From Ophiostoma sp. CBS 140.51 (taxonomy: Eukaryota > Ascomycota > Sordariomycetes > Ophiostomatales > Ophiostomataceae), in assembly GCA_029298735.1 (NCBI GenBank), contig JANSLP010000050.1:62001-126000 (forward strand): a DNA stretch of 64,000 nucleotides. The letters are read 5' to 3'. The notes beneath the pieces are model-generated. The model was not told the DNA's origin. It saw only the letters and a program-made list of their open reading frames with translations, and made no database searches. Each line of letters begins with the position of its first letter. The stretch's first letter is position 1. The translations under genes were made by a program, and so were the position numbers. This document shows positions 1 to 12,604 of the stretch, piece by piece.

Positions 1-1662
1 ATACATATCTCACGCTCCAGCCTTCTCAAAGTGGATACTCTTTGTGTTCCCATATTTTTGCTCTCCGTTCGTTCTCTCGACGGTCTGCCACGAGATGGGA
101 GATGCCGAGCCCTTGTCTTTTGGGTCCTGTGCTGCCGATGGAGACCCTCCTGAAGAGTGCACTGGAAATAGGAGGACTCCGCTGGTATTACTCTGTGCCT
201 GAAGCCCTCCTCTCTCTTTCTGTCTGACCCCTGGACAACATGACACGACGCGGGATGCGCGTGGGATATTTTGATTTTTGGTGGCCCAGCAGAAAGCCCC
301 CTGGTCAGTTCAATCTCATGTTCGGTTGGGGGCCGAAAAGGCGACAGTACATCTGCGCAATCTCGTAACGATATGCGAATGGAAGAGGTCCTGCTGGCTC
401 CCCTTGTTGCAAAAAATTGCGATACCGCACTGAATATATGTCGTATTACTGGCAGCGTTGCAGGGACGGGAATATCAAAAAATGTGGCACGGCACATGAG
501 CATCTCATCTTTTCTCTCGCTCTCTCTCTTCAGACCGCCATTTTACAACAATACCTCCTTTGCATGTGTCTGCGAGATTGAGTATATCCCCTTTTCCAGA
601 TGCCGCACAAGAGACGAAAAAGACGTTGGATGAGATCGTTGAAGGTCCACTCCCCCTTCGTCAATCGTCAACGGTGTGTGCAGTTCTGGTATTTTGTGGT
701 ATTTGATTCTCTGTACGACGTGCCTTACTTTTTGCATCTCGTGCTACTGCACAGAGCAAGAAAGAGTGCAGCGTTTTAATGTACAAAGGACGAATGTTTG
801 GAGCTTCAAAGTTGGGGGTCACGTCCGTTGTGGGAGGAGAAAGGGCATAAAAGTATCGAGGCTGCACGAATTCTCGGAGAATCAAGACACGACAAGCAAA
901 GAAGAAAAAGGGACCCGCCAGCCCACATCACCGGGAAAGACGACAGCTCCAAAAAAAAATCTGGGAAGGCCCCCAATTTAATATATCTTGAACCTCTGGA
1001 GATTCGTGATCTTGACGACATCAACGTGGAGAGAAATTGATGCTGAACAATGACTGTTGGAATGTTTGGATTGGAAATAATAGATCGAAAGGGCGCTATT
1101 TCTTGTGCATAAATCAATATCATTGTATTTTTGGTTGTATTTATTTTAAAACTACAATTTCTTTATGTTCATTTGATTTTGTAAAGAAAAAAAAGTTTAT
1201 TTTCTTCGTTCATTTATCGAGACCAGAGTCGATGGCAAGTCATGAAAACACGACAATGAATTAAATGGCGCTTACCGCGGGAAAAGTAAAAGAAAAGGGA
1301 ACACACTTCATCTGCTTAAAATTTCGTACCTGGGGGTGACGGTATTATTTGCGACGTATGACTTTTGTTCTCAGTTTCGGTTTGTGTTTTTGCGGCCTGC
1401 GTATCTTACGAATATCTGACACGGTCCACGTCTGACGGGGAGCCAATTTATTCATTGCGTCTTCGTTCGCATGTTCACCGCACAAGTAGCCACGCACAAC
1501 AGAACGCACACACCACCCAAGATCAACCCACAGACAAAACTGGGTGTGTGGAAGGACCTAGGGTGTTGCAGTTTTGAGCGCGTGTGAAGGGTTGAAAGTG
1601 TGAAGTGTGTGTGCGAAAGCGACAGAGGTGGCCAGCTGGAAATAGGCCGTCGAACAGGGGGA

Positions 1663-1692
1663 CAAAAAGTGCAGGGGCAAAAAGTGCAGGGG
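1663..1692. repeat. 15-bp direct repeat, two copies
   Basis: The unit CAAAAAGTGCAGGGG occurs twice back to back (1663-1677 and 1678-1692) with no mismatch. It lies in non-coding DNA and has no evident function. Confidence 0.85.
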
Positions 1693-3615
1693 AGAGTGCA
1701 CGGAATAAACCGCAAATACGGAGAAACTCGAAAGTACACTTTTGCAGAAGACAGAGCATTACTAGCGAGTTCGGGAGGGCCAGGAGGTGAAGGAGGGTGA
1801 GGGCATACGAGGGGAGAGTATTGTGAGCACATAGAGACTCAGAGTGACGATGTATTCCGCACAAGTTCAGTTTTGATTTTGATTCCCATCAAGTTGCAGA
1901 CAAGGACGTCAGGTACTTTTGAATATCCGAATCGCCAGCGAACAAAAAAAAAAGTGGACAGGCAACCTGGACGGTTCCCGGGACTCTGGGCGAGCGTGAG
2001 TGGGTTCACCACGGAACGCTGGAAACGAACAGTGAAAGGGACCCTCCCTTTGACCTCCCCTTTGCTTCCCACCACCCCTTCCTCCTGTCTGCGCCCCCTC
2101 GTAACGCTATTGCAAAGACAGCAAGGACGTGCGATATCCACATGAGCTGTTTCCCCGAGTTGGAAAGGGCTTTTTTCACGACAGCAAAAGAGCAAGGAAA
2201 ATAGGGGAAGCTTGAAATGCTCTTTTGTGGGCAGATCCATTTTTTTTTTGGAGAAAGGGAGCCAACAGATGCAAATCAAAGGTGAAGCATTGAACGTCGA
2301 GCTTCGTGAAGTGTGTTATATTTGTGGTGACAAGACGGTGAAGAAAAGAAAAAATCAATCAAAACGAGAACGAGAACAAAAAAAGACGAGCACACCATTG
2401 GTGAGAACCACGAGTTAGTAGGCAACCGAGTCTTGGTTGTCGACCGCCGAATTTGGTCCGAAGGGGGGATGGAAAGTATTTTTCCAAGCAGACACAAGAG
2501 AATCTTGCACGCGAGATGAATAAGAAATCAAAAGATACAGAGTACCGAGTAGAAACGCAATAAACACAATCAACACCACTGGGCCGTGTAGAATGGTTGC
2601 AGGAATGTCCAGCCATGTGCAGGCATGCAGACGTGTCTCGCTCTCACCCGCACACAAAGTCGGTGACTTGCTTTTTGGGTGCCAAGTGTGTCCTTCAAAT
2701 GTAATGTACTCAATATTATCGCGAATGTCTTTCATGTGCTCGAGGCATGCACACAGACGTTGCGCAGATAACAACCCTTCCCACACAACCACAGAAACAC
2801 AAGATGTCACGTCACTTTTCTCGCCATCGTTCCGTTTCTTCCATTCCGCCATCCAAGTTCTGCACCGTACGCAGTACGAAGCATGGTAGCTGATGCACTG
2901 AGAATCTTACGTCGTGCAGTCCTCGGCTTCAATGGGAAATAACAGACAATGCCCAGAGAGTGAAAACGGAAGGTGAATGAACGCGACCAAAACCCCTCTC
3001 CTGAACGAAACGAGGTGCACTAATGATTCTCACGCGCCCTGACCGATAATTAAAATTAGACAATATGGGAGCGAAGAGCAGAAGAAAGGGGGGTGGTGTG
3101 AAGCATGTGGCAGTGGAAAAAAGTGACAGAAAAGACGCGGTCGGGAAATCCGAGAGGTGCTGAAATCAACCAGAGAAAAGATAAAAATAAATAGAAAGAG
3201 AATGCAACCTTCCTCGCCACTACAGCCCCGAAGAACTGCACAGGAAACCAAAGAACTGAAGACAATTGGCGCTGAATACGCCCAGTCTAAGATGCTGTCG
3301 CAGTGCTGTATCGAAGATGAGCCAAGGGAACATGCTCCAGTGGAGAAATTGGTTGTCAAAATCAAAACGGTACCTGTCGCTACCAGTACGGCATTTGAAA
3401 ATATTGGGGGAAATGGATCTTGAACGACCGCTATTTTCCTTTCTCTGGAGAGACTTGGGAGAGATGGAAATACCATTATGCACTCCTCCAATATGTCGCG
3501 TCTTAAGATGTGTATTGGCCTTTCCGAATCACATTGTGACGGTCCCTGGGTGGCGCTTCGAAAAAATACGGGATGAAGAGATGAGAGATTTCCAACAGAC
3601 AGATGCAGACAAAAA

Positions 3616-3640
3616 GACTTCAGCCTGCCAGCCTGAAGTC
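3616..3640. repeat. Short perfect inverted repeat
   Basis: GACTTCAG and CTGAAGTC form 8-bp perfect arms around a 9-nt loop. It could fold as a small hairpin in RNA. No gene context is visible and the function is unknown. Confidence 0.6.
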
Positions 3641-6600
3641 ACTCATGCCGTGAACACAGGCGTGACAGGGCAGTTAGTAATGCGCCGGCACGGCTCAGAA
3701 GGGCAATCCGGCTGTTGTTTTGCTGTCTCTTTTGTCTCTTGTTGCCTCCTTGCCTACAAATACTCAGTTATCACATTTGATTTCCCCTACACGCGACTAG
3801 CCAGGCCAGCCAGGTCTGAACGAAGTCCCAAACCTCCAGGGGAGGTTCACTGTAGGCTGCCATGGACAGGGAGGCCATTCATTTCAGTGCACTTTCATTT
3901 TACCTGGCCCCGTTCGCTGTGTGCGGGAATATAGACCCGACATTTGTCGGCAGGGTGCTGAAGAAGACAAGAAAACGCTCCCTGGCTCTCCCTGTCGGCG
4001 ACTTTCCTGTCTTGGAAGACGGTGTGGTTAGCAAGCAGACGGGTAGACAACCTCAACAACCCAGAGCATGGGGGTCGCCAATGAATCAGACACCTGCAAA
4101 TTCACAAGAAAAAGAACCACGTTACGCCCGCTGACCCCCAACCTTTTTTGTTCTTTTGTTCTTCTGGGCTGTTGGGCACACAACCACACCACATTAGCTG
4201 CCGCCCTTGCGTTCTTGTTAGGCCCCTATGGCCTGGGGTCTGGGCCTGAAAAGGGCGGCCCAGGGCGGCCCAGAGTGCGCAGAGTGGACTCTCCAGCAAA
4301 TGCCGGCGCCCGGCCCACGATTGCCGTTGCAGCTTTGCAGTCCATTCTTCTGCAGTTCAAGGAGTGTATCTCTGGCTGGCGCCTGCAAGATGCAATGCAC
4401 GAGAAGGGACGGAACAAACATGCAAAAATGACTACTGACAAGGGAGAAGGCACGACTATGAAAAGGTATGTGTTGGCAAGCTCCAAAAAGCTATAAAACG
4501 GGCACGGGGGAGTGTGGCAGACGGGGAATCATGGTCCTTGAATCATGCTGAATGGTTTTGGACTTTATTTTTGTTTATGGATTTTCCCGTTGGGTTTGAC
4601 CGTTTCTTTGACACCGTCTCGGGCCATCGGTGAGCAAAGTTTTTTTTCTTTTCTTTATCAGAGTTTTAATGTCTCGAGAGACAGTATTGTGAAATTTCTG
4701 TCTTGCCCGCCGGGAATATTTCAAAGATCGTGGACATAAAAGAGGGAAGGAAAACAAGAGACGGTGCAAGCCACGAACACACCAGTGGGAGACAAACCAG
4801 CACCAAAATACGCGTAGGTCGTCCTATTTGCTCCGAAGAAAGCGCCGGTGCTGGCTCGTCTTAGCTTGGCTCGGCTGTTCTTGCATATGTACAAGGACGA
4901 GAGCGGAAGTCGAGAGACGGAGAATCAAAGAGGAATAAGATGACGAGGATGTGGACAATGTTTTTCAAAAAGTATGCAAACCTGACCGGCATTTTTCATA
5001 CGTGTGTACCCAACATTGGCCAGACTGGATGACTTGTTTTTGACTCTCCTTTTGTCCTTTGGTTGCTTCTTTCTCTGTGTTGACAATTGGGCATCATCGT
5101 GTGAACGCCTGCTGATTTTTATTGATTTTGTTGAATATTTATTTCCACGATTTTCTCACTTATTTTCCCTGGTCACCTCGGCGCGTTTGTATTTTTTTGT
5201 GCCGACTGGAAAATTACTCAATGGGGAAATAGAAAACGAGACGAGTCCAATTTCTCCAACCTCTCTATTTCTCTCTCTGTCTTCTGTCCTTCTTATGTCC
5301 GCGCCCAGAGCATTTTATGTCGCCGTATTTCCTCCGCTTCATTCAAATACATAGACAAAAAGACATAATTCCGTGCTCACAAACCACCCTGGCCATTGAA
5401 GTACCGTTTCGCTTGGCTGGCTCGCCTGGACATACTCGCTTGGTTTATGTCCCAGCAAGGAACATGATGAAAGCAAGAAAAGGGAAAAGAGCCTGCGTCA
5501 ACTGCCTCTAGCATGGCTGATCAGTTTGTTGATCTTCTTTTCTTTGTCCACCTGTTCATGCTGGCCAGATGCAGCCAGTGGAAGTAGACATGTGTATTAT
5601 GCCTCGCCAACTGTTGAACACTCTTCAGCTTGCATTCGACAACGCTGACTCGGACAAGTGCTGAAGAAATATGTACAGTTGGCCATCAATTTATCGATTT
5701 TCCGCATGGTACGTTGTAGGCTCTCGGATGCATTTATAGTGCACCTTTTTGCGTTCTTTTTGTCAACAGAGCAAACACTATTCGAGCAGCTCTTTCCTCT
5801 GAAGCGAGGTCGCCGATACCGCCGGACAGGCTCGGCTAGGGAAGCAGAGGACGAGAGAGGTAAGATACGTCTTGACCCGTTCACGGAGTATTTCCGTACG
5901 AGATGAGAAGTTGTGTTTGAATACGGAGCAGCGTCAACGGTCATATTGTTATGTACACATAATACTCAGTAAATTTGATTTCCTTTCTCGTCTGCTTTTG
6001 TCTACTATGTGCGAGAGCTTGAAGGTATGCTGGAATACGAGTGGAGTAAATCACACGGCGAAAAGATAGGCACTCGCCGATGTACACGGTGCCTGCTATC
6101 CGTTCTTTCTCCGCTTCGAGCGAATACCTGGACCTGGACGTCGTTAGAAATATGTGCTTGCAAGGATCTGATTTTATCGATTTTGTCAGGTCTCTGTCAT
6201 TTTTCGGGGCCCGGTTTCTGTCATTTTGGTCTTCCCCTCGTTGTCTAGAAAAAAATGACAGAAAGACAACTCCGGCCGAGCACTATTTCTTTTTTTCATT
6301 GCAAGCGTGCAAAGGGCAGTCGCTAAAATCAACGAACTGCAAGACAAGACACTACCGCTGCCAGGAAGTAAGATGGAATTTCAAACCAGCCACACGAAAA
6401 CCGTTCGTTACGCGTCGAAGCACGCCTTGCCTTCCCCGTTCGGACAAGAGAGTGCCGGGGCGCCGGGCGCCGCGTGCAAGGGAGGCAGTAAAAGACAAGG
6501 AAGCCCAGGAGGACAAGGAACGACAAGGAAATTAGCACTCTTGTTCGCTCCCTCTTCCTTAGCGCCCTGGGGCCACCGAGGATAGCGGACGAACTAAAAA

Positions 6601-7625
6601 CGAAAACCGATTGATTGCTGGAACTCGCTTCCTCTGATAGCTTGCGAGAATTTTGGCGGACTTTCTCAGGAGGGCGTGGCGTACGCGAAGAGCGAACGCT
6701 TATTTTTGTGTATTTTTGTGTGCCCTTTCTTTCTTTCTCTCTCTCTTCTGGGATCTCTCGGGCTCTTGCAAAAGACCGCGGAAGTGAGCAGCCGGGAAGG
6801 GAGATTGCACGCAACTTCGCAAAGAGCGCAAACCTGTGTCATGTGGTCATTCATGTTTTCGTCCTTTTTGATTGTCTTTGTTCTCGTCAGGACGAAGGGA
6901 AATATGGACGCGTTATGGCTGGAGGTCATCCTTCTTGGTGGTTATGCTTGTTTTGCAGACGTTCGTTCCTGAGCACCTAAAGACCCCCCGGCTGGTGGTT
7001 CCTCTTTTTCTTTTCTTTGCTTTTCCTTCCATCTTGCCCTTCTCGAAAGTCTGCCGGCGCGGGAAGTGGAGATGTGGGAGGGGACCTTGCTCTCTGACAG
7101 CTTGCCCTCCCTCTTCACAAGCTTCCTTGGGACTTTTTGGGGCTTTTTGGAGCCCTCAGCTGAAGGCCCCAGCTGTGCCAGAGAGATCCGTAGATTTCGT
7201 AGATTTGGGGTAAAAGGGGAGCCCACGGCATGGCTAATGCTCCAAACATGGCGCTGGACCTGGGCCTAAAAGGCCTAACAGGAGGGGACCCGTGAGGAGT
7301 AAAAAGAAGGGGCCCTCACCCCCATCCTTGGGAACGTAGGATACTCAGTAGTTGGTGATGGGCTGGTGGAGTCCCTGCCCGTTTTGTGTGCTTTGTGTGC
7401 CTGCCTCCGTCACTGACGTGCCGCTGTGGACCGCAAAGGCAGGTCCATGGGGACGGCGGTTGGATCTTGGGCGGAGAGGGGAAGATATGCGTGCGGAGAA
7501 CTGTCTGTGGTGAATGTCGTATGGATCGTGATATCATTGCATGCTCGCAGCATGCACGTTTGAATTTCGTAACATGAGATATATACATAAAGACTGTGGC
7601 TGTCCGCTGCACCGTCCGCCGCCGC

Positions 7626-10600
7626 TCACCACCTCGTCCGGGACGATGAGTACGACCCGTTGTAGTCCAGCATCAGCAGCAGCTTCGACAGCGAGCTGCC
7701 CTCGCCCGCCCGCGACCCGTCCTGGTATTGCTGCTGCTGCTGGTAGTCCTTGCGCGCCACACTGTCGGCCTCCTTCTCGCTGAGGCCGCGACACACGGCG
7801 AGGAATGCCGCCACTTTTTTGCGGAACGACGTATGCAGTTTCTTCGTCTTGTCCTGGTGTGCGCTGCGCCGCGCCTCGAGCCCGTCATCTTCTATCCCTT
7901 CTGCTGCGCTCTCAGCCCTCGACAGGTCGCGCGAGCTCTTGGCAAAGTCGAGGATCAGACCAAAGATGCCCTGTAGTAGGAGAAGCAGCGGCTGCTGGCG
8001 TTTGCGGAGAAGCAGCGCGAGCATGATCTCGTCTAGCGCCTGCTCGTGACGTTCGCGCAGTTTGTTGGGGCTGGCTTGGTTGGCCTGCGCGGCACTTGCT
8101 GCGCTGACAAGTCTTCCCTGATCCTGTTCGGTGAGACCCTGCTGCACGCCATCAAGCCATGCCTCGAACCGCTTCCACGGTATGTCGACACCCGTGCCCA
8201 GAAAATAGGCCATGATGTTGGCGACAAAGTGACGGCACTCGATGCGGAAGCGTGTGCAGACATTCTCCTCGTGGAGAAAGTAGGTTTTGTTCCTACTAAG
8301 TCCCGGCCGAGGCTTTCTGTTGCGCACCCGGTGTTGGATATCGTCTTCGAACAGCTGGTTGACCACGTAGTACATGCGCAACACGCGCAGGAGAAGCAGG
8401 AACACGCGGTCGTACTTGGCCAAGATGCCGGGCGTGATAACAGACAGGAGTGCCGAGGGTGGCTTATAGGATAGCCTCAAAAAATCGAGTGCCTCAAGCG
8501 AGTCTGGATCCATGCACCGGTCCATCTCCTCAATAGACAGATCACGGACCGCAAAACTCATGCCGCCTGGCAGCTCGTGCTTGCCGCCCGTGCCACCAAC
8601 GGCCGGGACCTCTTTGCTCTCGCTCTTCCTGCCCTGATAGTAGCTCTCGGCAAGGACGCCCATGAGGGCCAGCCGCAGCTCCGAGCTTGCAGGCGGCCAG
8701 TTCTCACCATTGCGGCTTGATAGTCTTAGACCAAGGCCGCCACTGGATAGCTCGATACCGGTGCTCCGTTCTGCCCCGGCCTGATCAGGGTCGAATAGTG
8801 CGTGCGACAGTCGGCTGCAGAACATGCCGTTTCCCAGGAGCTGGAACTCGCGTTGGAGTTGAAGATGTTCTCGAATACCATGCGAGCCAAACAGCAGCCG
8901 CATGCACTCGCGGTTGACAAGACGAGACTGGGCGGCAATGACTGGTCCGAAAGACAGCAATGGAAGTAGAGACCAATGCGGCGCAAACTCGTCCAGAGCA
9001 GCCATATCAGATGTATCGTCTTGGCCATCCTTGAATAGTTGACGGCGAAGGACGACGGCGAGCCCATCCTCTGATGGACGTGGTAGAGGTCCACCGAGCT
9101 GTGCCATGGATGTCTGCATACTCTGCTCGATTTGGTCTTCGCTCTTCCCAAAGAACTGGAACTCGATTGTGGGTAGGCGCCAGTTGATACCCGCGTCACT
9201 GGGGCCGGGAGCTACCGTGCCTGGGTGATGGTGGGTTGGTAACATACGCTCTGGTCCAGGTAGGGACAAAGCGTATCTTGCTGCTGCAAATGACTGTAGC
9301 AAGGTCCTCTCGTATGCAAGGGCTTTGCGATCCAGTACATGGATGGAATCCCAGTCGAACTGCCAGCCCAGTGTCGGAGGCCGGGCATGGAGCACTGTTG
9401 TCGGGTTGGACAGAGGATGCCCGGGGTGATTCGTCCACAGGAACCGTAGGTTACGGCCCGTTTCGAACAAATCTTTGGCCATCTCCTCTGGGATGAAAGC
9501 CGGCATCCGTGCCTCGTCGAAAAAGTAGTCCGACTCGGCCAACTCTGTGCCCATGTCGTCAATCCACACCCGGTCATCGAGGCGGACAAATCCCTTGCTC
9601 TGAAACTCGCCTGTCCACAGTGTGGCCTTGCTCTTGGGGCTGAGCCCGATCCATTCGCCAACAAAGGCCAGCCACGGCTCTGAGACGAGTTGCAACAGCT
9701 GCTTGATGATATCACGCATGAAGACAACGCTGTACTCTATGGACTGGGCCTCTTGGTACAGCATCGTCAAGAACTTTTCGTCTGTCGTCCCGGAAGAGGC
9801 TGTTGAGCGTGAGAGCTTCGTCACAAGACCGCGAATAAACTTGACGAGAGACGCAACGGGTCGCACAAGCGCCTGCAGCTGAAGCAGTGAGTGTGCCGTA
9901 TGGCCGCGGGTTCCGAGCTCGCTCTGGATGGTGAGGAGGAGGTTGTCCACGCCTCGAGCGAGCGCTACTCGCGAAGGTGAGCTGGCCGAGGCGGCAGCCG
10001 TATAGGTATGGTCGACAAAGGCTCTGAGGTACCGACTATTGTTTCCACAGTCAAGGCAGTCTTTCTCGACACTACGCAGGACTTGCGCCGTGAAGCCTGA
10101 TATCCTCGCCGAGTTGACCATGGGAAGGAAAGATCGTTTGCTGTCGTTCCATAGGAACAAGACAGAGCTCCGGCCCAAAGCCAATGCAAGTAAACAGGCA
10201 CAGTATTCTCGCGTGTCTAATATGCCCAGATCCTGATCGTCGTTGCCGCCTTCTTTCTCTGTTGATATTTGAGGCCGTGAGAGGTCGTCGTGTGCTGCAA
10301 TAAGAGCGTCGACAAACTTGGGGCCCTGCTCTGTTGCAAATATCGGGGTGATACCGGGAATATCAGCATGCTCAAATGACGCCCACGTTTTGAGTTCTGG
10401 CAGCGGAGGAGGCCCGAGGCTGTCATCCGGAAGGAGCCAGAAGTCGTCGACGAGGGAGGCTGGGATCGCAACGGTTTCCGTGACCGAGCTGATGCCCTGA
10501 TTGTCGGCTATGCTTTCTGGCGAACTTGGCAGAAGTTGGCTGAGCAGATCTGGGATCTTGAAGAGGCCGTCACCGTCCTCGGTGTTGTGTAGCGGCTCTG

Positions 10601-10838
10601 GCTCGTCTTTCCCAAGGAAGAAGGTAATATTCTCATCGCCTGGAATTTGCATATTAGTATAAATGGCTAGTAGTAGTCATCTGTCTTTGAGAAGAGTATG
10701 CGCACCATTGACGTCAAGACTGAAGAAGCCATGTTGTATTTCCTCCGGTGCTAGAGGTGGTGGTTGTTGTTGCTGCCATGACGACAGCTTCCAGAAGTCG
10801 GGGATGGCAAACAGGTCGGCGTTTTCGGTGTCCGCCAT
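7626..10838 (-). CDS. Gamma-tubulin complex component, GCP5/6-like (Spc97/Spc98 family)
   Basis: Two exons on the minus strand: 10838-10706 and 10639-7626, 1048 residues. The intron (10705-10640, 66 bp) runs from GTGCGC to TTCCAG and has a CTAAT-type branch point. The first exon encodes MADTENADLFAIPDFWKLSS, typical of the start of fungal proteins of this family, and splices in phase into GDENITFF. An ATG at 10652 lies inside the intron and is not the start. The body carries the Spc97/Spc98 (GRIP) architecture: an N-terminal helical region with FAPHWSLLPLLSFGPVIAAQ at mid-protein, then a C-terminal half with the VNQLFEDDIQHRVR segment that in this family contacts gamma-tubulin. Family knowledge: such proteins build gamma-tubulin ring complexes that nucleate microtubules at spindle pole bodies. 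Length and divergence fit GCP5/6-type (alp16-like) members better than the shorter GCP2/GCP3 cores, but the exact class is inferred. The gene diverges from EAF7. Confidence 0.85.
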
Positions 10839-11369
10839 AGCTACGAGGGTGAAGGATAATCACTCTCATATCATGGTGTCGTAGAACGGGTGGTCGTTTG
10901 ATTATAGTCAGGTACAGCCTCGTGGTCTGCGAACTTGCTGCCAGCTTAGGAAGTGACGTTAAAAAACAGAGGGGAAGCCACGAGGTGCCACTATGGGCCG
11001 CCCGCACCTTCCCCTTCACAACTCCAGTATTGTGGACGCGTCGCTGCCCAAAAAAGCGCGTTGTTTGGGCCCTGTGACACGTGCTTTTTGGTGCAACTGT
11101 AGCCGTTAGTAACCCCCTCGAGGCCCTGTATGTTGGCTCGGCTGGTACCTGCGCACTAACAAAGCCTGCCTATCAGCGTCGTCCAAAGCTCTTTGTTCCT
11201 GCAAGCAATAACGAAAAGCTTCAATTTCTTTATTTTCCGACCTCCAACAGCTACACCCACCACCTCTCAACTAGCACACCTCGACCACTCCTAGCCGCGC
11301 ATACAATACCAATCGAGCTGTAGCTCCCTTCTACGAACACATTTACCACATCACACATCATCCAGCGCC
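10839..11369. promoter_or_regulatory. Divergent promoter region, GCP5/6-like and EAF7
   Basis: These 531 bp separate two divergent start codons, so both promoters must lie here. A CACGTG E-box is at 11078-11083. The side next to EAF7 (11220-11369) is C/A-rich with few G, typical of a fungal 5' leader. No TATA box stands out. Confidence 0.55.
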
Positions 11370-12604
11370 ATGCCGCCAAAAAAGCGCGGCCGCGGCAGCG
11401 CGGCGCAGTCGGCTGCGACGCCGAGTCGCGACGACGATGCCATGGACATTGACACGCCCCAGGCATCGGAAACGCCCGCGGCGACTGCACCTCCCGAAAA
11501 AGCAGTCTACGACGTGCTGCAGAGCTGCTGGACGTCCGAGCAGAAGGCGGGGCTGTTCTCGGCCGTCATACGATGGAAGCCGTCGGGTATGTCGCCTCGG
11601 GAGGTGAAGACAGGTGAAGACAGGACCACAAGAGCTGCTCACTAAAAACTACAGGAATGCATAGGCACTTTCGCATGATTGCCATCTCCGAACACCTGCG
11701 GTGCCGCGGGTTCGACCCCGATGTGTACCAGCACACGCGCATCCCCGGCATCTGGAAGGAGCTGGGCACCGAGTACGAGCTCGAGACGATTAACGATCGC
11801 GACAATTCGCTCGACTACATGGATGAGGCCGATGTCGAGTATCGCTTCAAAGAGTTTTGCTTACCTTTGGTCGACTTCCGCGACGACATGCTGGAGCGCG
11901 CGCTGGCCGACGACGACGATTCAAACGTTTCATCACCAGCACAATGGCACCCGGATTCACCACCACCACAGTCGCGCACTTCAGGCAGAGGAGCAACAGG
12001 AGGAGGAGTAAGCGGCGGCGAAGCAACATCGGCGGCTGCGTCGGCCTCGAAATCGTCCGGCAGCATCAAGAAGCGCAAACGCGGCGACCTTTCGAACCTG
12101 CGGACACGTTCTTCGACGGTGGATAGCTCTGAGCTGGCATCATCTGTACCCTCACCAGCAGCCACAGGACGGGCCTCGCGCAGAGGCAAGCGCGAAGCAC
12201 CAAAGGCGAAGAAGCCTACCACACGGCGCGGCGGAGGTGGTGGTGATGAAGAGGAAGAGGAAGAGGAAGAGGGGGAACAAGAGGGGGAAGAAGAGGAGGG
12301 TGATGAGGAGGGGAGTGGAAGTGGAGGAGACAAGGAAGAGAATGACGGGGAGGAGGAGGAGGAAGAGCAAGAAGAGGAAGACGACGATGAAGAGAAGAAG
12401 GACGATGATGAGGACGATGAAGGGGATGAGGATGAAGAGGAGGAAGAAGAAGAGGAGGAGGAGGAGGAGGAGGAAACGACTACAACCAAAAAGACTAGAG
12501 GAGCACCAGCAAAAGCAGCTCGCGGAGGAAGAAACAGCGCTCCAGCTCGAGGCCGTGGACGTGGCCGGGGACGAGGGCGTGGGGGACGGGGCCGTGGACG
12601 GTAG
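11370..12604 (+). CDS. EAF7: NuA4 histone acetyltransferase subunit Eaf7 (CT20/MRGBP family)
   Basis: Two exons, 11370-11586 and 11655-12604, 388 residues; the 68-bp intron runs GTATGT to TACAG. Splicing joins RWKPSG to MHRHFRMIAISEHLR, restoring the CT20 core (VYDVLQSCWTSEQKAGLFSA, then the helical HTRIPGIWKELG segment) at roughly residues 48-135. Family knowledge: Eaf7/MRGBP is a subunit of the NuA4 (TIP60) acetyltransferase that acts on nucleosomal H4 and H2A and pairs with Eaf3/MRG15. The N-terminus is basic (PPKKRGRG). Residues from about 270 to 360 are an almost pure Glu/Asp tract encoded by purine-rich DNA, and the protein ends in an Arg/Gly repeat (GRGRGRGRG). Both tails are low-complexity and longer than in yeast Eaf7. 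A long reverse-strand open frame over the acidic tract is a Ser-rich shadow. Confidence 0.93.

Larger units (their letters stand above)
1..7625. other. Long gene-free region, left edge
   Basis: I see no supportable gene in this stretch. The longest open frames (up to about 220 codons near 3266-3934, others of 120-160 codons) have no recognisable domain, show no codon bias, overlap each other on both strands and cannot be joined by good splice sites into a family I know. Local features are a 15-bp direct repeat at 1663-1692, an inverted repeat at 3616-3640 (arms of 8 bp, loop of 9), a 10-bp direct repeat near 4249-4271, and pyrimidine-rich runs around 6720-6770. The only gene touching it is the gamma-tubulin complex gene, which ends here, so most of the block is not that gene's promoter. 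It may be the long leader or promoter of a gene beyond the left edge, or hold non-coding RNA; this is inference. Confidence 0.6.

Noticed and set aside
3266..3934. 222-codon open frame in the left gene-free block
   Set aside because: It has no domain or codon bias and a low-complexity mix of residues, overlaps frames on both strands, and cannot be extended by good splice sites.
11078..11083. Recurrent CACGTG E-boxes (also 15208, 16884, 29555, 60466)
   Set aside because: The number in about 30 kb of non-coding DNA is what chance predicts, so only the copy adjoining TAGGGTT is reported as a finding.
11706..11722. GGGTTCGACCCC resembling a tRNA B box
   Set aside because: It lies inside the EAF7 coding exon and codes for conserved residues; no tRNA cloverleaf surrounds it.
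11815..12489. 224-codon Ser-rich reverse frame over EAF7
   Set aside because: It is the complement of the Glu/Asp tract, giving poly-Ser; a pure composition effect.
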